Below, in pieces: positions 1 to 9,697 of a DNA stretch of 64,000 nucleotides. How positions within the stretch are numbered: position 1 is the first letter of the stretch; every line of letters starts with the position of its first letter. Made by a program: the position numbers and the translations under genes. The stretch spans positions 62,001-126,000 of the forward strand of contig NZ_AUGO01000003.1 of the NCBI RefSeq assembly GCF_000422705.1. Reading direction: 5' to 3'. This stretch comes from Flavobacterium soli DSM 19725 (GTDB taxonomy: Bacteria; Bacteroidota; Bacteroidia; Flavobacteriales; Flavobacteriaceae). Below the pieces are notes generated by a model. It was not told the DNA's origin. It saw only the letters and a list, made by a program, of their open reading frames with translations, and ran no database searches.

Positions 1-1199
1 GCTTTTGAAATGTTAGCCAAATTGATCGTTCCTTTCAAAGCAGCATCAATCAAAGGATTTTCAGTAATGTTTCTGATATTTGCTTTAGCATCAAAAACAT
101 CTTGATCAATTTTAAAAGAAAGTTTGTCAAGATTCACGTAGGTATCATTCAGAATTCCTGTTTCGTTGATGATTTTAGTATCAATCACGATATTCTGCAC
201 TGATTTTGGTAAATCTGGATATTGAAACGAAGCATTATTTGAAGCAATTGCCAAGTTGAATTTCGGAATAGTTGTATCCGATTGTAATCCTTTTGCAAAA
301 CCTACAATCGAGAAATCTCCTGTTGTTTTCACATTTTCTAGACTCCCCGAATAAGCAGAAGGAATCAACCCCAAGAAATTCTGGAAGCTAGATGTTGGCG
401 TTTTAAATTTTAAATCATATTCCTGACCCGCTTCAACAAGCTGGATAAATCCGTCGAATTCTAAAGGAAGCTTGTTGATTAGAGCTTTGTTGTCCTTAAA
501 TGTATATTTGCTATTCTCTAAATCAATCCCCAAAACCGCATCCAATGTCAAAGCGACATTGTTCATATAATTGGTTTTGTCCATATCCAACGAAACTTTT
601 GCCGTAGTTTTCGTGTCCAAATCAAGTTTTGAAGCGGCAAAATTTCCAGTTCCCGTGTGGTTCAGGCTATCAATCACCATCTTGATTTTTGAACGGTCAT
701 CGAAATATTTGAAACGAAGATTTTCAATTTCATAATTTTGGATGTTCATTGCAAATGGTTTGCTTTCGGAAGTATCGGGTTTATCTTCTTCATCCTTAAT
801 TGCGATGTCAAAATTACCAACACCGTTCTTATCAAATAGAATATTCACGACACCATTTGTAGAAGAAAAGGATTCGATATTCATCGCTTCGCCATCACCT
901 TTAAAAAGTTCCTTGATAGACATTTTCAAGTTCACTTCGCCCGAATAAAACAAAGTATCTCCTTCAAATGGTGCTTTGTTAATGATGCTCAATTTGTCAA
1001 TAGAAACATTCGCCTGCGGAAAACTTTTTAGTAAACTCAAGTCAACATCTTCGAAAGCGACAGTTGCATCAACATTTTCATTGATGGCCTTCACAATCAT
1101 TTCCTTTATTTTGTCCTTGAACAAATAAGGAATCGAAACCAAAGCGATCAATAGTACAACAATAAAAATCGCTAAACCTTTTAAAATTTTCTTTATCAT
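1..1199 (-). CDS. AsmA-like envelope protein, 5' part (cut by window edge)
   Basis: An open frame runs from an ATG at 1199 off the left edge of the window, so about 400 residues of the N-terminal part are visible. It begins MIKKILKGLAIFIVVLLIAL, a single N-terminal membrane anchor, followed by long beta-rich sequence with phrases such as FEDVDLSLLKSFPQANVSI, which is the usual start of AsmA-type proteins of Bacteroidota. AsmA-family proteins sit in the envelope and are linked to lipid transport and outer-membrane assembly; the specific role here is unknown. The gene follows sppA on the same strand, but a strong hairpin lies between them, so it is probably transcribed separately. The assignment is by motif recognition only and the C-terminal half cannot be seen. 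Confidence 0.72.
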   Translation of the reverse strand, partial: MIKKILKGLAIFIVVLLIALVSIPYLFKDKIKEMIVKAINENVDATVAFEDVDLSLLKSFPQANVSIDKLSIINKAPFEGDTLFYSGEVNLKMSIKELFKGDGEAMNIESFSSTNGVVNILFDKNGVGNFDIAIKDEEDKPDTSESKPFAMNIQNYEIENLRFKYFDDRSKIKMVIDSLNHTGTGNFAASKLDLDTKTTAKVSLDMDKTNYMNNVALTLDAVLGIDLENSKYTFKDNKALINKLPLEFDGFIQLVEAGQEYDLKFKTPTSSFQNFLGLIPSAYSGSLENVKTTGDFSIVGFAKGLQSDTTIPKFNLAIASNNASFQYPDLPKSVQNIVIDTKIINETGILNDTYVNLDKLSFKIDQDVFDAKANIRNITENPLIDAALKGTINLANISK

Positions 1200-1233
1200 A
1201 TTAAATCTTTTAGAGGCAAAATTATCAAATAGT

Positions 1234-1270
1234 AAGCCAACTTATCTAATTAATTTAGATAAGTTGGCTT
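1234..1270 (-). terminator. Intrinsic terminator after sppA
   Basis: A perfect inverted repeat with arms of about 15 bp (aagccaacttatcta and its complement) and a short AT loop lies 20 bp past the sppA stop. A/T tracts flank it, so it could act on the minus strand after sppA. Confidence 0.7.
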
Positions 1271-1290
1271 AAATATAACTTTTTTCTTTT

Positions 1291-3051
1291 TTATTTAATA
1301 TTCATCTGGAAAGACATCTTTGTTTGTATGCCTTTTTTCAGCTTCATATTTTTAAGTTCTTCCAAAATCATGTAGTTTTCTTCCCCAATTTCTTCCTTGA
1401 TCAAACTTTCCTTTGTCTTAGCAAAAGGGAAACCAGCAAACATTTCTCCAAATGTTTTTTCATATTCTGGAAAATTCTCAGTTTTGTAATCCTTGATTTT
1501 TGCTAGTATTGAAGCTTCTTTCAAAGCCGCATCCAAACCTCCAATTTTATCCACAAGACCAATTTTCACAGCCTCTGAACCTGACCAAACACGACCTTGA
1601 GCAATGGCATCAACTTGATCAAACGTCATTTTTCTTCCTGCAGCAACACGTTGTACAAACGTTGTATAAACCTCTTCAACACCTTCTTGTGTCACTTTTC
1701 TGAAGTTTTCACTCAAAGGGACAAAGGGACTATATTCTGCAGCATTTTTATGAGTACTCACTTGTTCTACGTTGATACCGATTCGGTTCGTTAATGTCGT
1801 AAAATTTGGTAACATCCCAAAAACTCCAATCGAACCTGTAATGGTATTCTCTTCGGCAAAAATCGTATTCGCATTGCAAGCGATATAATATCCGCCAGAA
1901 GCTGCAACATTACCCATCGAAACCACAACTGGCTTTACTTTTTTAGTCAATTCAATTTCCCTCCAAATTAACTCAGAAGTCAAGGCACTTCCTCCCGGAC
2001 TGTCAACTCTAAGCACGATTGCTTTAACATTTTTGTCCTTTCGGGCTTCCTGCAAAGAACGACGCATTGAACCTTCACCAATGTAATTTACATCCCCTTC
2101 TCCGCCCGTGATTTCGCCTTGAGCATAAATAATGGCAATTTTATCTTTCGAGCTCGATTTTTTTCCAGTGGTCATGTTCTTGAAAGCATAATCAGCAATT
2201 GAAACCGAGTTGTAGTCTTCATCTTTTTCTACTTTCAAAGCCTTGCGAATTCCAGCATGATACTGATCTTCGTATGCAATCTTATCAATCAGTTTTTGTG
2301 ATTTTGCCATTTCTGGAGTCCTGGCCAGAAGTCCATCAGCAATTATATTCAATTGTTCAAGCGAAATATTTCTTGATTTTGAAATATCGGTTGCAACCGA
2401 GTTCCAAACTGAGTTTAACAACGTTGAAACCTGTTCACGATTAGCTTCACTCATTTTATCTTCTAAAAAGGGTTCAACGGCACTTTTATACTTTCCATGA
2501 CGGATAACTTCCATTTTCACACCCGATTTTTCCTGCAAATCCTTGAAGAACATAATTTCTGATGAAAAACCTTTGAAATCCATTGCACCAACCGGATTTA
2601 GATAAATCGTATCGGCTACAGAATTCATATAATATTCTTTTTGGGTATAATAATCCGCATAAGCTACAACAAACTTGCCTGATTTTTTAAAGTCTTCCAA
2701 AGCATCTCTCAATGCTTTACTTTGAGCCATTCCTGGTGTAAAATGGTTATTAAGAATCGAAATTCCTTTGATATCATCATCTTCTTTTGCTTGATGAATT
2801 GCATCAATTACATCCGAAATCCCGATATTTTTTCCTTCCGAAAATAAATTGATCAATGGATCGGTGTATTTTCCAGCATAATCATTTGATATATTTTCTA
2901 AATCAAGCTCAATAACCGAATTACTTTTGACCGTTACTGTTTCAGAATCGCCTCCAAAAAGAGCTCCGATAATAATTATTCCGAAGAAAAATAGCATTAT
3001 AAATACAAACAACCCGACAATGGTTGCCAAAACATTTCCTAAAAATTTCAT
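1291..3051 (-). CDS. sppA: Signal peptide peptidase SppA, 67K type
   Basis: 586 aa, the usual length for the double-domain SppA (about 580-620 aa). The N-terminus has one transmembrane anchor (about residues 8-33). The N-terminal domain carries the general-base lysine in GKYKSAVEPF (K189), and the C-terminal domain carries the nucleophile serine in NVAASGGYYI (S385), preceded by RVDSPGGSA. These match the Ser-Lys dyad of the E. coli enzyme. The enzyme cleaves remnant signal peptides in the cytoplasmic membrane with its catalytic bowl facing the periplasm. The start at 3051 is supported by the anchor beginning directly after it. A terminator follows the gene. The divergent neighbour is the folK fusion. 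Confidence 0.95.
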   Translation of the reverse strand: MKFLGNVLATIVGLFVFIMLFFFGIIIIGALFGGDSETVTVKSNSVIELDLENISNDYAGKYTDPLINLFSEGKNIGISDVIDAIHQAKEDDDIKGISILNNHFTPGMAQSKALRDALEDFKKSGKFVVAYADYYTQKEYYMNSVADTIYLNPVGAMDFKGFSSEIMFFKDLQEKSGVKMEVIRHGKYKSAVEPFLEDKMSEANREQVSTLLNSVWNSVATDISKSRNISLEQLNIIADGLLARTPEMAKSQKLIDKIAYEDQYHAGIRKALKVEKDEDYNSVSIADYAFKNMTTGKKSSSKDKIAIIYAQGEITGGEGDVNYIGEGSMRRSLQEARKDKNVKAIVLRVDSPGGSALTSELIWREIELTKKVKPVVVSMGNVAASGGYYIACNANTIFAEENTITGSIGVFGMLPNFTTLTNRIGINVEQVSTHKNAAEYSPFVPLSENFRKVTQEGVEEVYTTFVQRVAAGRKMTFDQVDAIAQGRVWSGSEAVKIGLVDKIGGLDAALKEASILAKIKDYKTENFPEYEKTFGEMFAGFPFAKTKESLIKEEIGEENYMILEELKNMKLKKGIQTKMSFQMNIK

Positions 3052-3166
3052 GTGAAGTTACTTTTCGAGATTAGTATACAAAAAGCAAAAAATGTTACAC
3101 AAAAAAGTGATTTATAACTACCGTTTCATACCTCTTAATTAAAATTGTTTTCCTTAATTTGTAACT

Positions 3167-4303
3167 ATGAAGAGGCAAAATCAAGTCATTTTATCGATTG
3201 GAAGTAATCAAGGCGAAAAGCTTTCAACTATTCAAAAATGTATCCATTTGATACATAATAAAATAGGAACAATTATTAGAACATCAAAGCTATATGAGTC
3301 ACCGGCTTGGGGTTTTGAGAGTGCTAATTTTTATAATTGTGCGGTTTTAATTCATTCTGAAAAATCTGCAGCACTCCTTTTATCCGAAATTTTAGCGCTT
3401 GAAAATAGATTAGGCCGAATTCGAAACAATCAAGAAGGTTATCAAGCCAGAACAATAGATATTGATATTATCGCATTCAATAATGAAGTAATTGAAACCG
3501 AAGATTTAAAAATTCCGCATCCTGAAATGCAAAACAGATTGTTTGTTTTGTTGCCAATGCACGATTTGAATTCTGATTTTTTGCATCCAATCTTAAATCA
3601 AAACACAAAAGAATTATTGGCTACTACAAATGATAAAAGCGAATGCAAAATCATTCAGGAACTGGATTCGCCTTTGCAATACTTCAATCTGAATCAATTT
3701 AATTATATAGCAATCGAAGGTAATATTGGTGCTGGAAAAACAACCTTAACCAATAGAATTGCCGAAGATTTTAATGCCAAAACGGTGTTGGAACGTTTTG
3801 CAGACAATCCGTTTTTGCCTAAATTTTATCAAGACCAAAGTCGATATGCCTTTTCGCTGGAAATGTCTTTTCTGGCCGACAGGTACCAACAATTATCGGA
3901 TGATTTGGCCCAATTTGACTTGTTCAAGGATTTCATCATAGCCGATTATCACATTTTCAAATCGCTTATTTTTTCAAAAGTTACCTTGACCGAAGATGAA
4001 TATCGATTGTACAGAAAGCTTTTCGACATCATTTACAAGGAAATGCAAAAGCCCGATTTATACATCTATCTCTATCAGAATACCGAAAGATTATTGCAAA
4101 ATATAAAAACGAGAGGCCGAAGCTATGAACAAGATATTCAAGCGGATTATCTTGAAAAAATAAACCGTGGATATTTAGAATACATAAAATCACAACCCGA
4201 TTTAAACGTACTCATTATTGATGTTTCCGATAAAGATTTCGTAAACAATCAAGAAGATTATATTTTTGTATTGGAGGAAATTCAAAGCAAAATCAAAAAA
4301 TAA
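3167..4303 (+). CDS. folK: FolK (HPPK) - deoxynucleoside kinase fusion
   Basis: 378 aa made of two enzymes. Residues 1-160 are 6-hydroxymethyl-7,8-dihydropterin pyrophosphokinase, the folate-pathway step before dihydropteroate synthase; the motif RTIDIDIIAF (R95, D98, D100) is the metal- and ATP-binding signature. Residues 178-378 are a deoxynucleoside kinase with P-loop GNIGAGKTT (184-192), ERFADNPFLPKFYQD and a lid segment near KTRGRSYEQD. Both halves look complete, so the protein should be bifunctional. Such fusions are known in Flavobacteriia. A second, stand-alone kinase of the same family lies at 62409-63023. The gene is divergent from sppA and convergent with the following methyltransferase gene. 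Confidence 0.93.
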   Translation: MKRQNQVILSIGSNQGEKLSTIQKCIHLIHNKIGTIIRTSKLYESPAWGFESANFYNCAVLIHSEKSAALLLSEILALENRLGRIRNNQEGYQARTIDIDIIAFNNEVIETEDLKIPHPEMQNRLFVLLPMHDLNSDFLHPILNQNTKELLATTNDKSECKIIQELDSPLQYFNLNQFNYIAIEGNIGAGKTTLTNRIAEDFNAKTVLERFADNPFLPKFYQDQSRYAFSLEMSFLADRYQQLSDDLAQFDLFKDFIIADYHIFKSLIFSKVTLTEDEYRLYRKLFDIIYKEMQKPDLYIYLYQNTERLLQNIKTRGRSYEQDIQADYLEKINRGYLEYIKSQPDLNVLIIDVSDKDFVNNQEDYIFVLEEIQSKIKK

Positions 4304-4316
4304 TTCCAATTAAAAA

Positions 4317-4853
4317 TTAATCGGAACTATTGATTTTTTTAAATAAATCCCACACTACTATTCCAGCACTTACGGATATGTTTAATGAGTGTTTTGTACC
4401 GAGTTGGGGAATTTCTATACAGCCATCACACAATGCTACTGCTTCTTGCGAAACACCATAAACTTCATTTCCGAAAACCAGAGCGTATTTTTTTCCAGCT
4501 TCGATTTCAAAATTTTGTAGAAAAATAGCACTTTCAACTTGTTCTACAGCAAAAACTTTTACGCCTTCGTTTTTTACCTCTTCTATAACTTCCAAAACAC
4601 TCTTGTGATGTTCCCAAGCTACAGTCTCGGTAGCTCCAAGTGCTGTTTTATGAATCTCTTTATTTGGAGGAGTTGCAGTAATCCCACACAAATATATTTT
4701 TTCAATCAAAAAAGCATCTGCTGTTCTAAAAACCGACCCAATATTATGCAGACTTCGGATATCGTCTAAGATAATGATGACAGGAGTTTTTTCAGCAGTT
4801 TTAAAATCTTCAACAGATTTTCGTTCAAGTTCGTTATTTTCAAGCTTTCGCAT
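4317..4853 (-). CDS. SpoU/TrmH-family RNA 2'-O-methyltransferase
   Basis: 178 aa from the chosen start. The SPOUT-fold motifs are all present: motif 1 NIGSVFRTADAF (N, S, R for substrate and SAM), motif 2 LVFGNEVYGVS, and motif 3 IPQLGTKHSLNISVSAGI, which forms the SAM-binding trefoil knot. The family methylates ribose 2'-OH in tRNA or rRNA; the exact nucleotide cannot be told from sequence. A longer reading from 4877 is possible, but it would begin within the T-tract of the terminator of the upstream gene, so the ATG at 4853 (MRKLENNELERKS) is preferred. The stop is 14 bases from the end of the convergent folK fusion. Confidence 0.88.
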   Translation of the reverse strand: MRKLENNELERKSVEDFKTAEKTPVIIILDDIRSLHNIGSVFRTADAFLIEKIYLCGITATPPNKEIHKTALGATETVAWEHHKSVLEVIEEVKNEGVKVFAVEQVESAIFLQNFEIEAGKKYALVFGNEVYGVSQEAVALCDGCIEIPQLGTKHSLNISVSAGIVVWDLFKKINSSD

Positions 4854-4875
4854 AATCGATAGTTTTTTTAAACAC

Positions 4876-4905
4876 AAAAAAAGCTCCCAGAATGGAAGCT
4901 TTTTG
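4876..4905 (-). terminator. Intrinsic terminator after the DUF1573 gene
   Basis: An inverted repeat with arms aaaaagct / agcttttt and a T-tract on the minus strand lies 20 bp past the DUF1573 stop. It overlaps the longer possible start of the methyltransferase and argues for the shorter one. Confidence 0.7.
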
Positions 4906-4925
4906 ATTTATTTTTAGCTTAGAAT

Positions 4926-5411
4926 TTAGCTTTTTGGAGCATCAGCTTTTGCTGGAGCATCTGGATTAGCCAAAACATTTCCTTTGATTGTTAACACTTT
5001 TGTTGGGTTTGCAGCATTTGTAGTCAAAGTGATTGACTTTGTAAAAGCTTGACCACCTCTTGCAGTGTCATATTTCACACCAATAACAGCTTTAGCACCT
5101 GGAGCGATTGGCTCTTTTGGCCATGTTGGAACTGTACAACCACAAGATCCTTGAGCATTTTTAATGATTAATGGCTCAGTTCCATTGTTTGTAAAAACGA
5201 ATTCACGTTTTCCATCTGCTTTGTAAGGAATTGTTCCATAATCGATCGTTTCGCTTTCAAAAAGAATTCCAGGACCTGTAACCTTTGGAGCTTCAACTTT
5301 AGTAGCTGTAGCTTTTGCTTTAGGCTTTACTTTTTTAGATGATTCTTGAGCAAATGAACCGCTGAAAGATAATAAAGCGATTGTTGAAAATAATACTATA
5401 CCTTTTTTCAT
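4926..5411 (-). CDS. Exported DUF1573 protein
   Basis: 161 aa. A signal peptide (MKKGIVLFSTIALLSFSGSFA, cleaved before QES) is followed by a Lys/Ala-rich linker (residues 25-45) and one DUF1573 domain (about 50-145), an Ig-like fold with GTIPYKADGKREFVFTNNGTE and the GSCGCTVPTWPKEPIAPG motif. The CGC pair is the family hallmark. DUF1573 proteins are common periplasmic or surface proteins of Bacteroidota without an assigned function. It has its own terminator and is divergent from mutS. Between the two genes is a direct repeat gttaacgac at 5475-5483 and 5486-5494, possibly an operator. Confidence 0.88.
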   Translation of the reverse strand: MKKGIVLFSTIALLSFSGSFAQESSKKVKPKAKATATKVEAPKVTGPGILFESETIDYGTIPYKADGKREFVFTNNGTEPLIIKNAQGSCGCTVPTWPKEPIAPGAKAVIGVKYDTARGGQAFTKSITLTTNAANPTKVLTIKGNVLANPDAPAKADAPKS

Positions 5412-5572
5412 TTTATGTAGATTTTAAAATTTTAATTTATATAAGCAAATTTAGGAAAAAATAAAGTTCCTGTTGTTAACGACATGTTAACGACTTGCAA
5501 ATGCAAATTCATTAGGGTTTACAAACATAAAATTCATAAATTCGTAACCTGTAATTTTAAAATAGTAGCACC

Positions 5573-8179
5573 TTGTCATCAAAAGAAAAAAGCCCCAAAG
5601 AAACTCCGCTAATGAAGCAATACAACGAAATCAAAAGGAAATATCCTGATGCATGTTTGTTGTTTAGAGTAGGAGATTTTTATGAAACTTTTGGTGAAGA
5701 TGCCGTTCGTGCTTCTAAAATTCTGGGAATTACACTAACCAAGAGAGGTGCAGGATCAGAAACAGAAACCGCTTTGGCTGGATTTCCACACCATTCTTTG
5801 AATACCTATTTGCCTAAATTGGTAAAAGCAGGACTTCGTGTTGCCATTTGTGATCAACTCGAAGATCCAAAAATGACCAAAACGATTGTAAAACGTGGTG
5901 TTACAGAATTGGTAACTCCCGGAGTTTCGATGAATGACGAGGTTTTGCAATCCAAATCCAATAATTTCTTGGCATCGATTTATTTTGGAAAAAAAACCAT
6001 CGGAATTTCTTTTTTAGATGTTTCAACTGGTGAGTTCTTGACAGCTCAAGGAAACGATGAATATATTGACAAGCTATTACAGAATTTTAATCCGAGTGAA
6101 GTTTTAGTTCCAAAACATAATAAAGGTGATTTCAAGGAAATTTTCGGAGAAGATTTTCATAGTTTTTATCTAGAAGATTGGATTTACAAAGAAGATTATG
6201 CTTTTGAAACGTTGACCAATCATTTCCAAACCGTCTCGTTAAAAGGTTTCGGAATCGAAGAATTACAGGAAGGAATTATTGCTTCGGGAGCTATTTTGTA
6301 TTATTTATCCGAAACACAACACAATAGAGTCCAACACATTACTTCTATTCAAAGAATTGCCGAAGATGCTTATGTTTGGATGGATCGTTTTACCATTCGG
6401 AACTTAGAATTGTATCAAAGTTACAATCCAAATGCAGTGACACTTTTGGATGTAATTGACAGAACGCTTTCGCCAATGGGCGGTCGTTTGTTAAAAAGAT
6501 GGCTGGCTTTGCCTTTGAAAGACATTAATAAGATTAGAAACCGTCACGAAGTTGTTTCGTATTTAAATGAAAATCAAGAAGTTTTAAAAAGCATTCAATA
6601 CCAAATCAAACAAATTTCAGATTTGGAACGTTTGATTTCAAAAATTGCAGCAGGAAAAGTCAGTCCAAGAGAAGTCGTGTATTTGAAAGAATCTTTGGAT
6701 GCCATTATTCCTATCAAAAATTTGGCGCTTGAAAGCAAAAATGAAGCAGTCAAGATTATTGGCGACAGCCTTCACAGTTGCGATTTATTGAGAGAAAAAA
6801 TTAAAACTACACTAAACCAAGATGCTCCAGTTGCGATTGCAAAAGGAAATGCAATTGCGAAAGGTGTGAATGCCGAATTGGATGATTTAAGAGCCATTTC
6901 AACTTCTGGAAAAGAATATTTGGAAGGAATTGAAAGAAGAGAGTCTGAAAAAACAGGAATATCTTCCTTGAAAATTTCATTCAACAATGTTTTCGGATAT
7001 TATATAGAAGTTCGAAATACACACAAAGATAAAGTTCCAACGGAATGGATCCGAAAGCAGACCCTTGTAAATGCTGAAAGATACATCACGGAAGAATTGA
7101 AAGAATATGAAACTAAAATTCTAGGTGCCGAAGAAAAAATCTACAAGCTTGAAGTAGACCTTTTCGAACAATTGGTAGGTTGGATTGCAACCTATATAAA
7201 ACCTGTTCAGTTAAATGCAAACTTGGTAGCACAATTAGATTGCTTGACTTCATTCACGCAACTTGCCATCGAAAATAAATATGTATGTCCAGAATTAGAC
7301 GACACATTTGAACTAGAAATTAAAAATGGCCGTCATCCCGTTATTGAAAAGCAATTGCCCGTTGGCGTTCCCTATATCGCAAATGATGTTTATTTAGACC
7401 GAGAGACCCAACAGTTGATTATGATTACAGGTCCGAATATGTCGGGTAAATCAGCCATTTTAAGACAAACCGCATTGATTGTACTTCTGGCTCAAATGGG
7501 AAGTTTTGTTCCAGCCGATTCTGTCAGAATGGGTGTTGTGGATAAAATTTTCACCAGAGTTGGAGCCTCGGATAATATCTCGATGGGAGAATCTACTTTT
7601 ATGGTGGAGATGAACGAAACGGCTTCAATTTTGAACAATATTTCGGATAGAAGCTTGGTTCTTTTGGATGAAATCGGAAGAGGAACAAGTACGTATGACG
7701 GAATTTCGATTGCTTGGGCTATTGCAGAATATTTGCATGAACATCCTTCAAAACCAAAGACCTTATTTGCGACACATTATCACGAGCTGAATGAAATGAC
7801 CGATATTTTACCCCGTATTCAAAATTTTAATGTCTCGGTAAAGGAATTAAAAGATACAGTGCTATTTATCAGAAAGCTGGTAAAAGGAGGAAGTGCTCAT
7901 AGTTTCGGAATTCATGTTGCAAAAATGGCCGGAATGCCACAAACTGTAATCTTGAAAGCCCAAAAACTTTTGAAGAAATTAGAAAAAGATCATTCAGGGG
8001 AAGCCTTAAACGGAATAAAACAAGCGAAAGACGAAATGCAAATGAGTTTTTTCAATCTAGATGACCCTCTATTAGAAGAAATAAAGGACGAAATTCTAAA
8101 TTTGGACATCAATACCCTAACCCCAGTTGAAGCCTTGATGAAGCTCAATGAAATCAAAAGGATGCTGACTAAAAAATAG
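5573..8179 (+). CDS. mutS: DNA mismatch repair protein MutS
   Basis: 868 aa, normal for MutS1. The mismatch-binding Phe-x-Glu motif is in [16 protein letters not shown] (about residues 27-40). The connector, core and clamp domains follow, then the ATPase domain with Walker [10 protein letters not shown] (about residue 620), the [14 protein letters not shown] segment and the Walker B/signature [18 protein letters not shown]. MutS recognises mismatches and recruits MutL. The start used is a TTG at 5573, since the reading [20 protein letters not shown] contains the conserved family N-terminus; the first ATG would remove 13 residues but keep the mismatch-binding motif. The gene stands alone on the plus strand. 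Confidence 0.96.
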   Translation: MSSKEKSPKETPLMKQYNEIKRKYPDACLLFRVGDFYETFGEDAVRASKILGITLTKRGAGSETETALAGFPHHSLNTYLPKLVKAGLRVAICDQLEDPKMTKTIVKRGVTELVTPGVSMNDEVLQSKSNNFLASIYFGKKTIGISFLDVSTGEFLTAQGNDEYIDKLLQNFNPSEVLVPKHNKGDFKEIFGEDFHSFYLEDWIYKEDYAFETLTNHFQTVSLKGFGIEELQEGIIASGAILYYLSETQHNRVQHITSIQRIAEDAYVWMDRFTIRNLELYQSYNPNAVTLLDVIDRTLSPMGGRLLKRWLALPLKDINKIRNRHEVVSYLNENQEVLKSIQYQIKQISDLERLISKIAAGKVSPREVVYLKESLDAIIPIKNLALESKNEAVKIIGDSLHSCDLLREKIKTTLNQDAPVAIAKGNAIAKGVNAELDDLRAISTSGKEYLEGIERRESEKTGISSLKISFNNVFGYYIEVRNTHKDKVPTEWIRKQTLVNAERYITEELKEYETKILGAEEKIYKLEVDLFEQLVGWIATYIKPVQLNANLVAQLDCLTSFTQLAIENKYVCPELDDTFELEIKNGRHPVIEKQLPVGVPYIANDVYLDRETQQLIMITGPNMSGKSAILRQTALIVLLAQMGSFVPADSVRMGVVDKIFTRVGASDNISMGESTFMVEMNETASILNNISDRSLVLLDEIGRGTSTYDGISIAWAIAEYLHEHPSKPKTLFATHYHELNEMTDILPRIQNFNVSVKELKDTVLFIRKLVKGGSAHSFGIHVAKMAGMPQTVILKAQKLLKKLEKDHSGEALNGIKQAKDEMQMSFFNLDDPLLEEIKDEILNLDINTLTPVEALMKLNEIKRMLTKK

Positions 8180-8255
8180 TCAGACAAACCGGAATAAGTA
8201 AAAACTACGTTATCAGAAAGTTATGTATTTTATATTATTTTTTTCAAAAAAACGT

Positions 8256-8285
8256 TTGCATAAGTAAATAAATGTACTACATTTG
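8256..8285 (+). promoter_or_regulatory. Promoter of the tRNA-Gly/tRNA-Leu unit
   Basis: TTG at 8256-8258, 19 bases, then tacatttg at 8278-8285 match the Bacteroidota consensus TTG-N17-23-TAnnTTTG. It ends 47 bp before tRNA-Gly, and both tRNAs are probably transcribed from it. Confidence 0.8.
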
Positions 8286-8332
8286 CATCCGCAATACAGA
8301 ACAAGTATTGTAGTTCTTTTAGAATTTGAAAT

Positions 8333-8405
8333 GCGAAAATAGCTCAGTTGGTAGAGCGCGACCTTGCCAAGGTCGAGGTCGCGGGTTCGAGCCCCGTTTT
8401 TCGCT
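8333..8405 (+). tRNA. tRNA-Gly (anticodon GCC)
   Basis: A full cloverleaf can be drawn: acceptor gcgaaaa (8333-8339) pairs with ttttcgc (8398-8404), the D arm is agctcagttggtagagcg, the anticodon loop is cttgccaag with GCC, and the T arm is gcggg-ttcgagc-cccgt. The discriminator is T8405. No CCA is encoded. Confidence 0.95.
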
Positions 8406-8418
8406 CAAAACCATACAT

Positions 8419-8504
8419 GCTCGGATGGTGAAATTGGTAGACACGCTGGACTTAAAATCCAGTGAACAGCAATGTTCGTGCGGGTTCAAGTCCCGCTCTG
8501 AGTA
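8419..8504 (+). tRNA. tRNA-Leu (anticodon TAA), integration target
   Basis: A class II tRNA with a long variable arm. The anticodon loop is acttaaaat with TAA, the T arm is gcggg-ttcaagt-cccgc (8480-8496), and the acceptor gctcgga pairs with tctgagt with a G-U first pair; the discriminator is A8504. Its last bases (from 8490) lie in the 17-bp repeat found again at 19853, so the 3' end is now supplied by the integrated element and the gene stays intact. Confidence 0.94.
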
Positions 8505-8506
8505 CA
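8490..8506 (+). repeat. attL, 17-bp core repeat
   Basis: gtcccgctctgagtaca, identical to 19853-19869. It covers the 3' side of the T stem and the acceptor 3' strand of tRNA-Leu, the usual crossover site of tRNA-targeting tyrosine integrases. Confidence 0.92.
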
Positions 8507-8510
8507 CGAG

Positions 8511-8552
8511 AAAACCGTAAACTTTTAATTATTAATTGTTTGCGGTTTTTTT
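8511..8552 (+). terminator. Element-borne terminator behind tRNA-Leu
   Basis: The arms aaaaccgtaaac and gtttgcggtttt form a hairpin with a T-tract just inside the left end. It replaces the original tRNA terminator, now displaced to 19869-19901. Confidence 0.7.
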
Positions 8553-8562
8553 ATTTCACTCC

Positions 8563-8581
8563 TGCCCGACTATTGCCCGAC
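8563..8581 (+). repeat. Left arm-type integrase sites (2 x tgcccgac)
   Basis: tgcccgac occurs at 8563-8570 and 8574-8581, with an 11-bp period. The same pair with the same period is at 19684-19702 beside the integrase gene. Two matched pairs near opposite ends are what arm-binding sites of a tyrosine integrase look like; binding is inferred. Confidence 0.65.
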
Positions 8582-8716
8582 AATCGCAATTTCATACAAA
8601 TTCTCTTAAGTTTTCCTAAAGTTCACTTAATATATAAAGCTTTATATAGGTTTTGTCTTTTCATAACTAAATATTTAAATAAGTTAAATATAGTAGGATC
8701 TAAATTTAGAAGACAG

Positions 8717-9697
8717 CTATAGAGTATTCCCCCAAAGTGTTTTAATTTCTTCAAGATCATCTATATCGAAATCATTGTCCCACTTGTCTTCTATTGTAAA
8801 GGGAGTATTTGTTAACATATACCAAATTATAAATACTTCAGGCTGAGTTAACAATAATATTTCGTAAAAACGACCACGATATGTATCAAAAATCCCTGTT
8901 ATTTTTTCCTTATGACTCGAAATGAATTTTTCAATATTTTCAATTAAATCTTTTTTGTCATTTTCATCATCAAAATAATTGAGAATAATCTTAATAGACC
9001 TTAGAGATGTATCTCTGTCAAAATCAAATTTGGCGAACTTATAAAATTTACCCTCAAGTTTCCTTAATAACTTGTATACTAAGTCATTTTCACTATCTTT
9101 TAGAGCTGTATTTACACTTGAAAATTCATCATCCGCCAGTTCATATAATGATAATAAACGATATACTTTCCTTTTTAAATTAGGAGGCATATTTGCTTCC
9201 TGCTTATATGATAAGGAATGTGACGTATTTGACCAAGCGTGTTGATTTAGGGTTCTTACTTGGATTTCAAAAATCAAATCTTTGAATTCTTCAGAATCTT
9301 TGAATTCTTTTATTAAGCAATTAATTTTTGAATCATAGTGATTTGAAATATAGTCAAGTTTATTAAAGTCTAGATGTTCATGCTTATATTCAGGATTGAT
9401 AACATTAAAATTCGCTTTTAAAAATGTGTCGATTATTTCCATTTCTTCCTGAAATTTACAAATAATTCTAATGCCTAATTTATCATTTAAGTGATTATAA
9501 GTGTATTCTTTTTCAAGTTTTTTTTTCTTTACTTTCTTGATTATACTTATGAGATCCTTAGTCCTATAATGGACTTCGGGTATTATCTCATGATCGGTAA
9601 TTTTGTCTTGAATAAAAGAAAATATTAATTTACCCAAACTCTCATATTTAGGTTTATCCTTATTCCATAATTCAACTATTTCTTGAACATCGTTCAT
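8717..9697 (-). CDS. RelA/SpoT-type nucleotide pyrophosphokinase (small, no HD or TGS domain)
   Basis: 326 aa with one RelA/SpoT synthetase domain (about residues 20-165) and an alpha-helical C-terminal part of unknown type. The synthetase motifs are intact: R45-x-K47 in VHYRTKDLISI, DKLGIRI (D72, G75, R77), DYISNHY (Y116, S118, H120) and FEIQVRTLNQHAWS (E144, Q146, R148, T149), so it is probably active. There is no HD hydrolase, TGS or ACT domain, as in small alarmone synthetases, toxSAS toxins and CapRel. The product could be (p)ppGpp, (p)ppApp or pyrophosphorylated tRNA; sequence cannot decide. It is the last gene of a four-gene operon and overlaps the preceding stop as TAATG, which points to translational coupling. 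It lies nearest the left end of the element. Confidence 0.85.
   Translation of the reverse strand: MNDVQEIVELWNKDKPKYESLGKLIFSFIQDKITDHEIIPEVHYRTKDLISIIKKVKKKKLEKEYTYNHLNDKLGIRIICKFQEEMEIIDTFLKANFNVINPEYKHEHLDFNKLDYISNHYDSKINCLIKEFKDSEEFKDLIFEIQVRTLNQHAWSNTSHSLSYKQEANMPPNLKRKVYRLLSLYELADDEFSSVNTALKDSENDLVYKLLRKLEGKFYKFAKFDFDRDTSLRSIKIILNYFDDENDKKDLIENIEKFISSHKEKITGIFDTYRGRFYEILLLTQPEVFIIWYMLTNTPFTIEDKWDNDFDIDDLEEIKTLWGNTL

Noticed and set aside
4854..4877. Longer N-terminus of the TrmH-like methyltransferase
   Set aside because: The start at 4877 lies in the terminator of the upstream gene; the ATG at 4853 gives the normal family N-terminus.
8319..8722. Three open frames of 62-86 codons around the tRNAs
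   Set aside because: They overlap tRNA-Gly and tRNA-Leu on both strands and encode nothing protein-like; they are chance frames.
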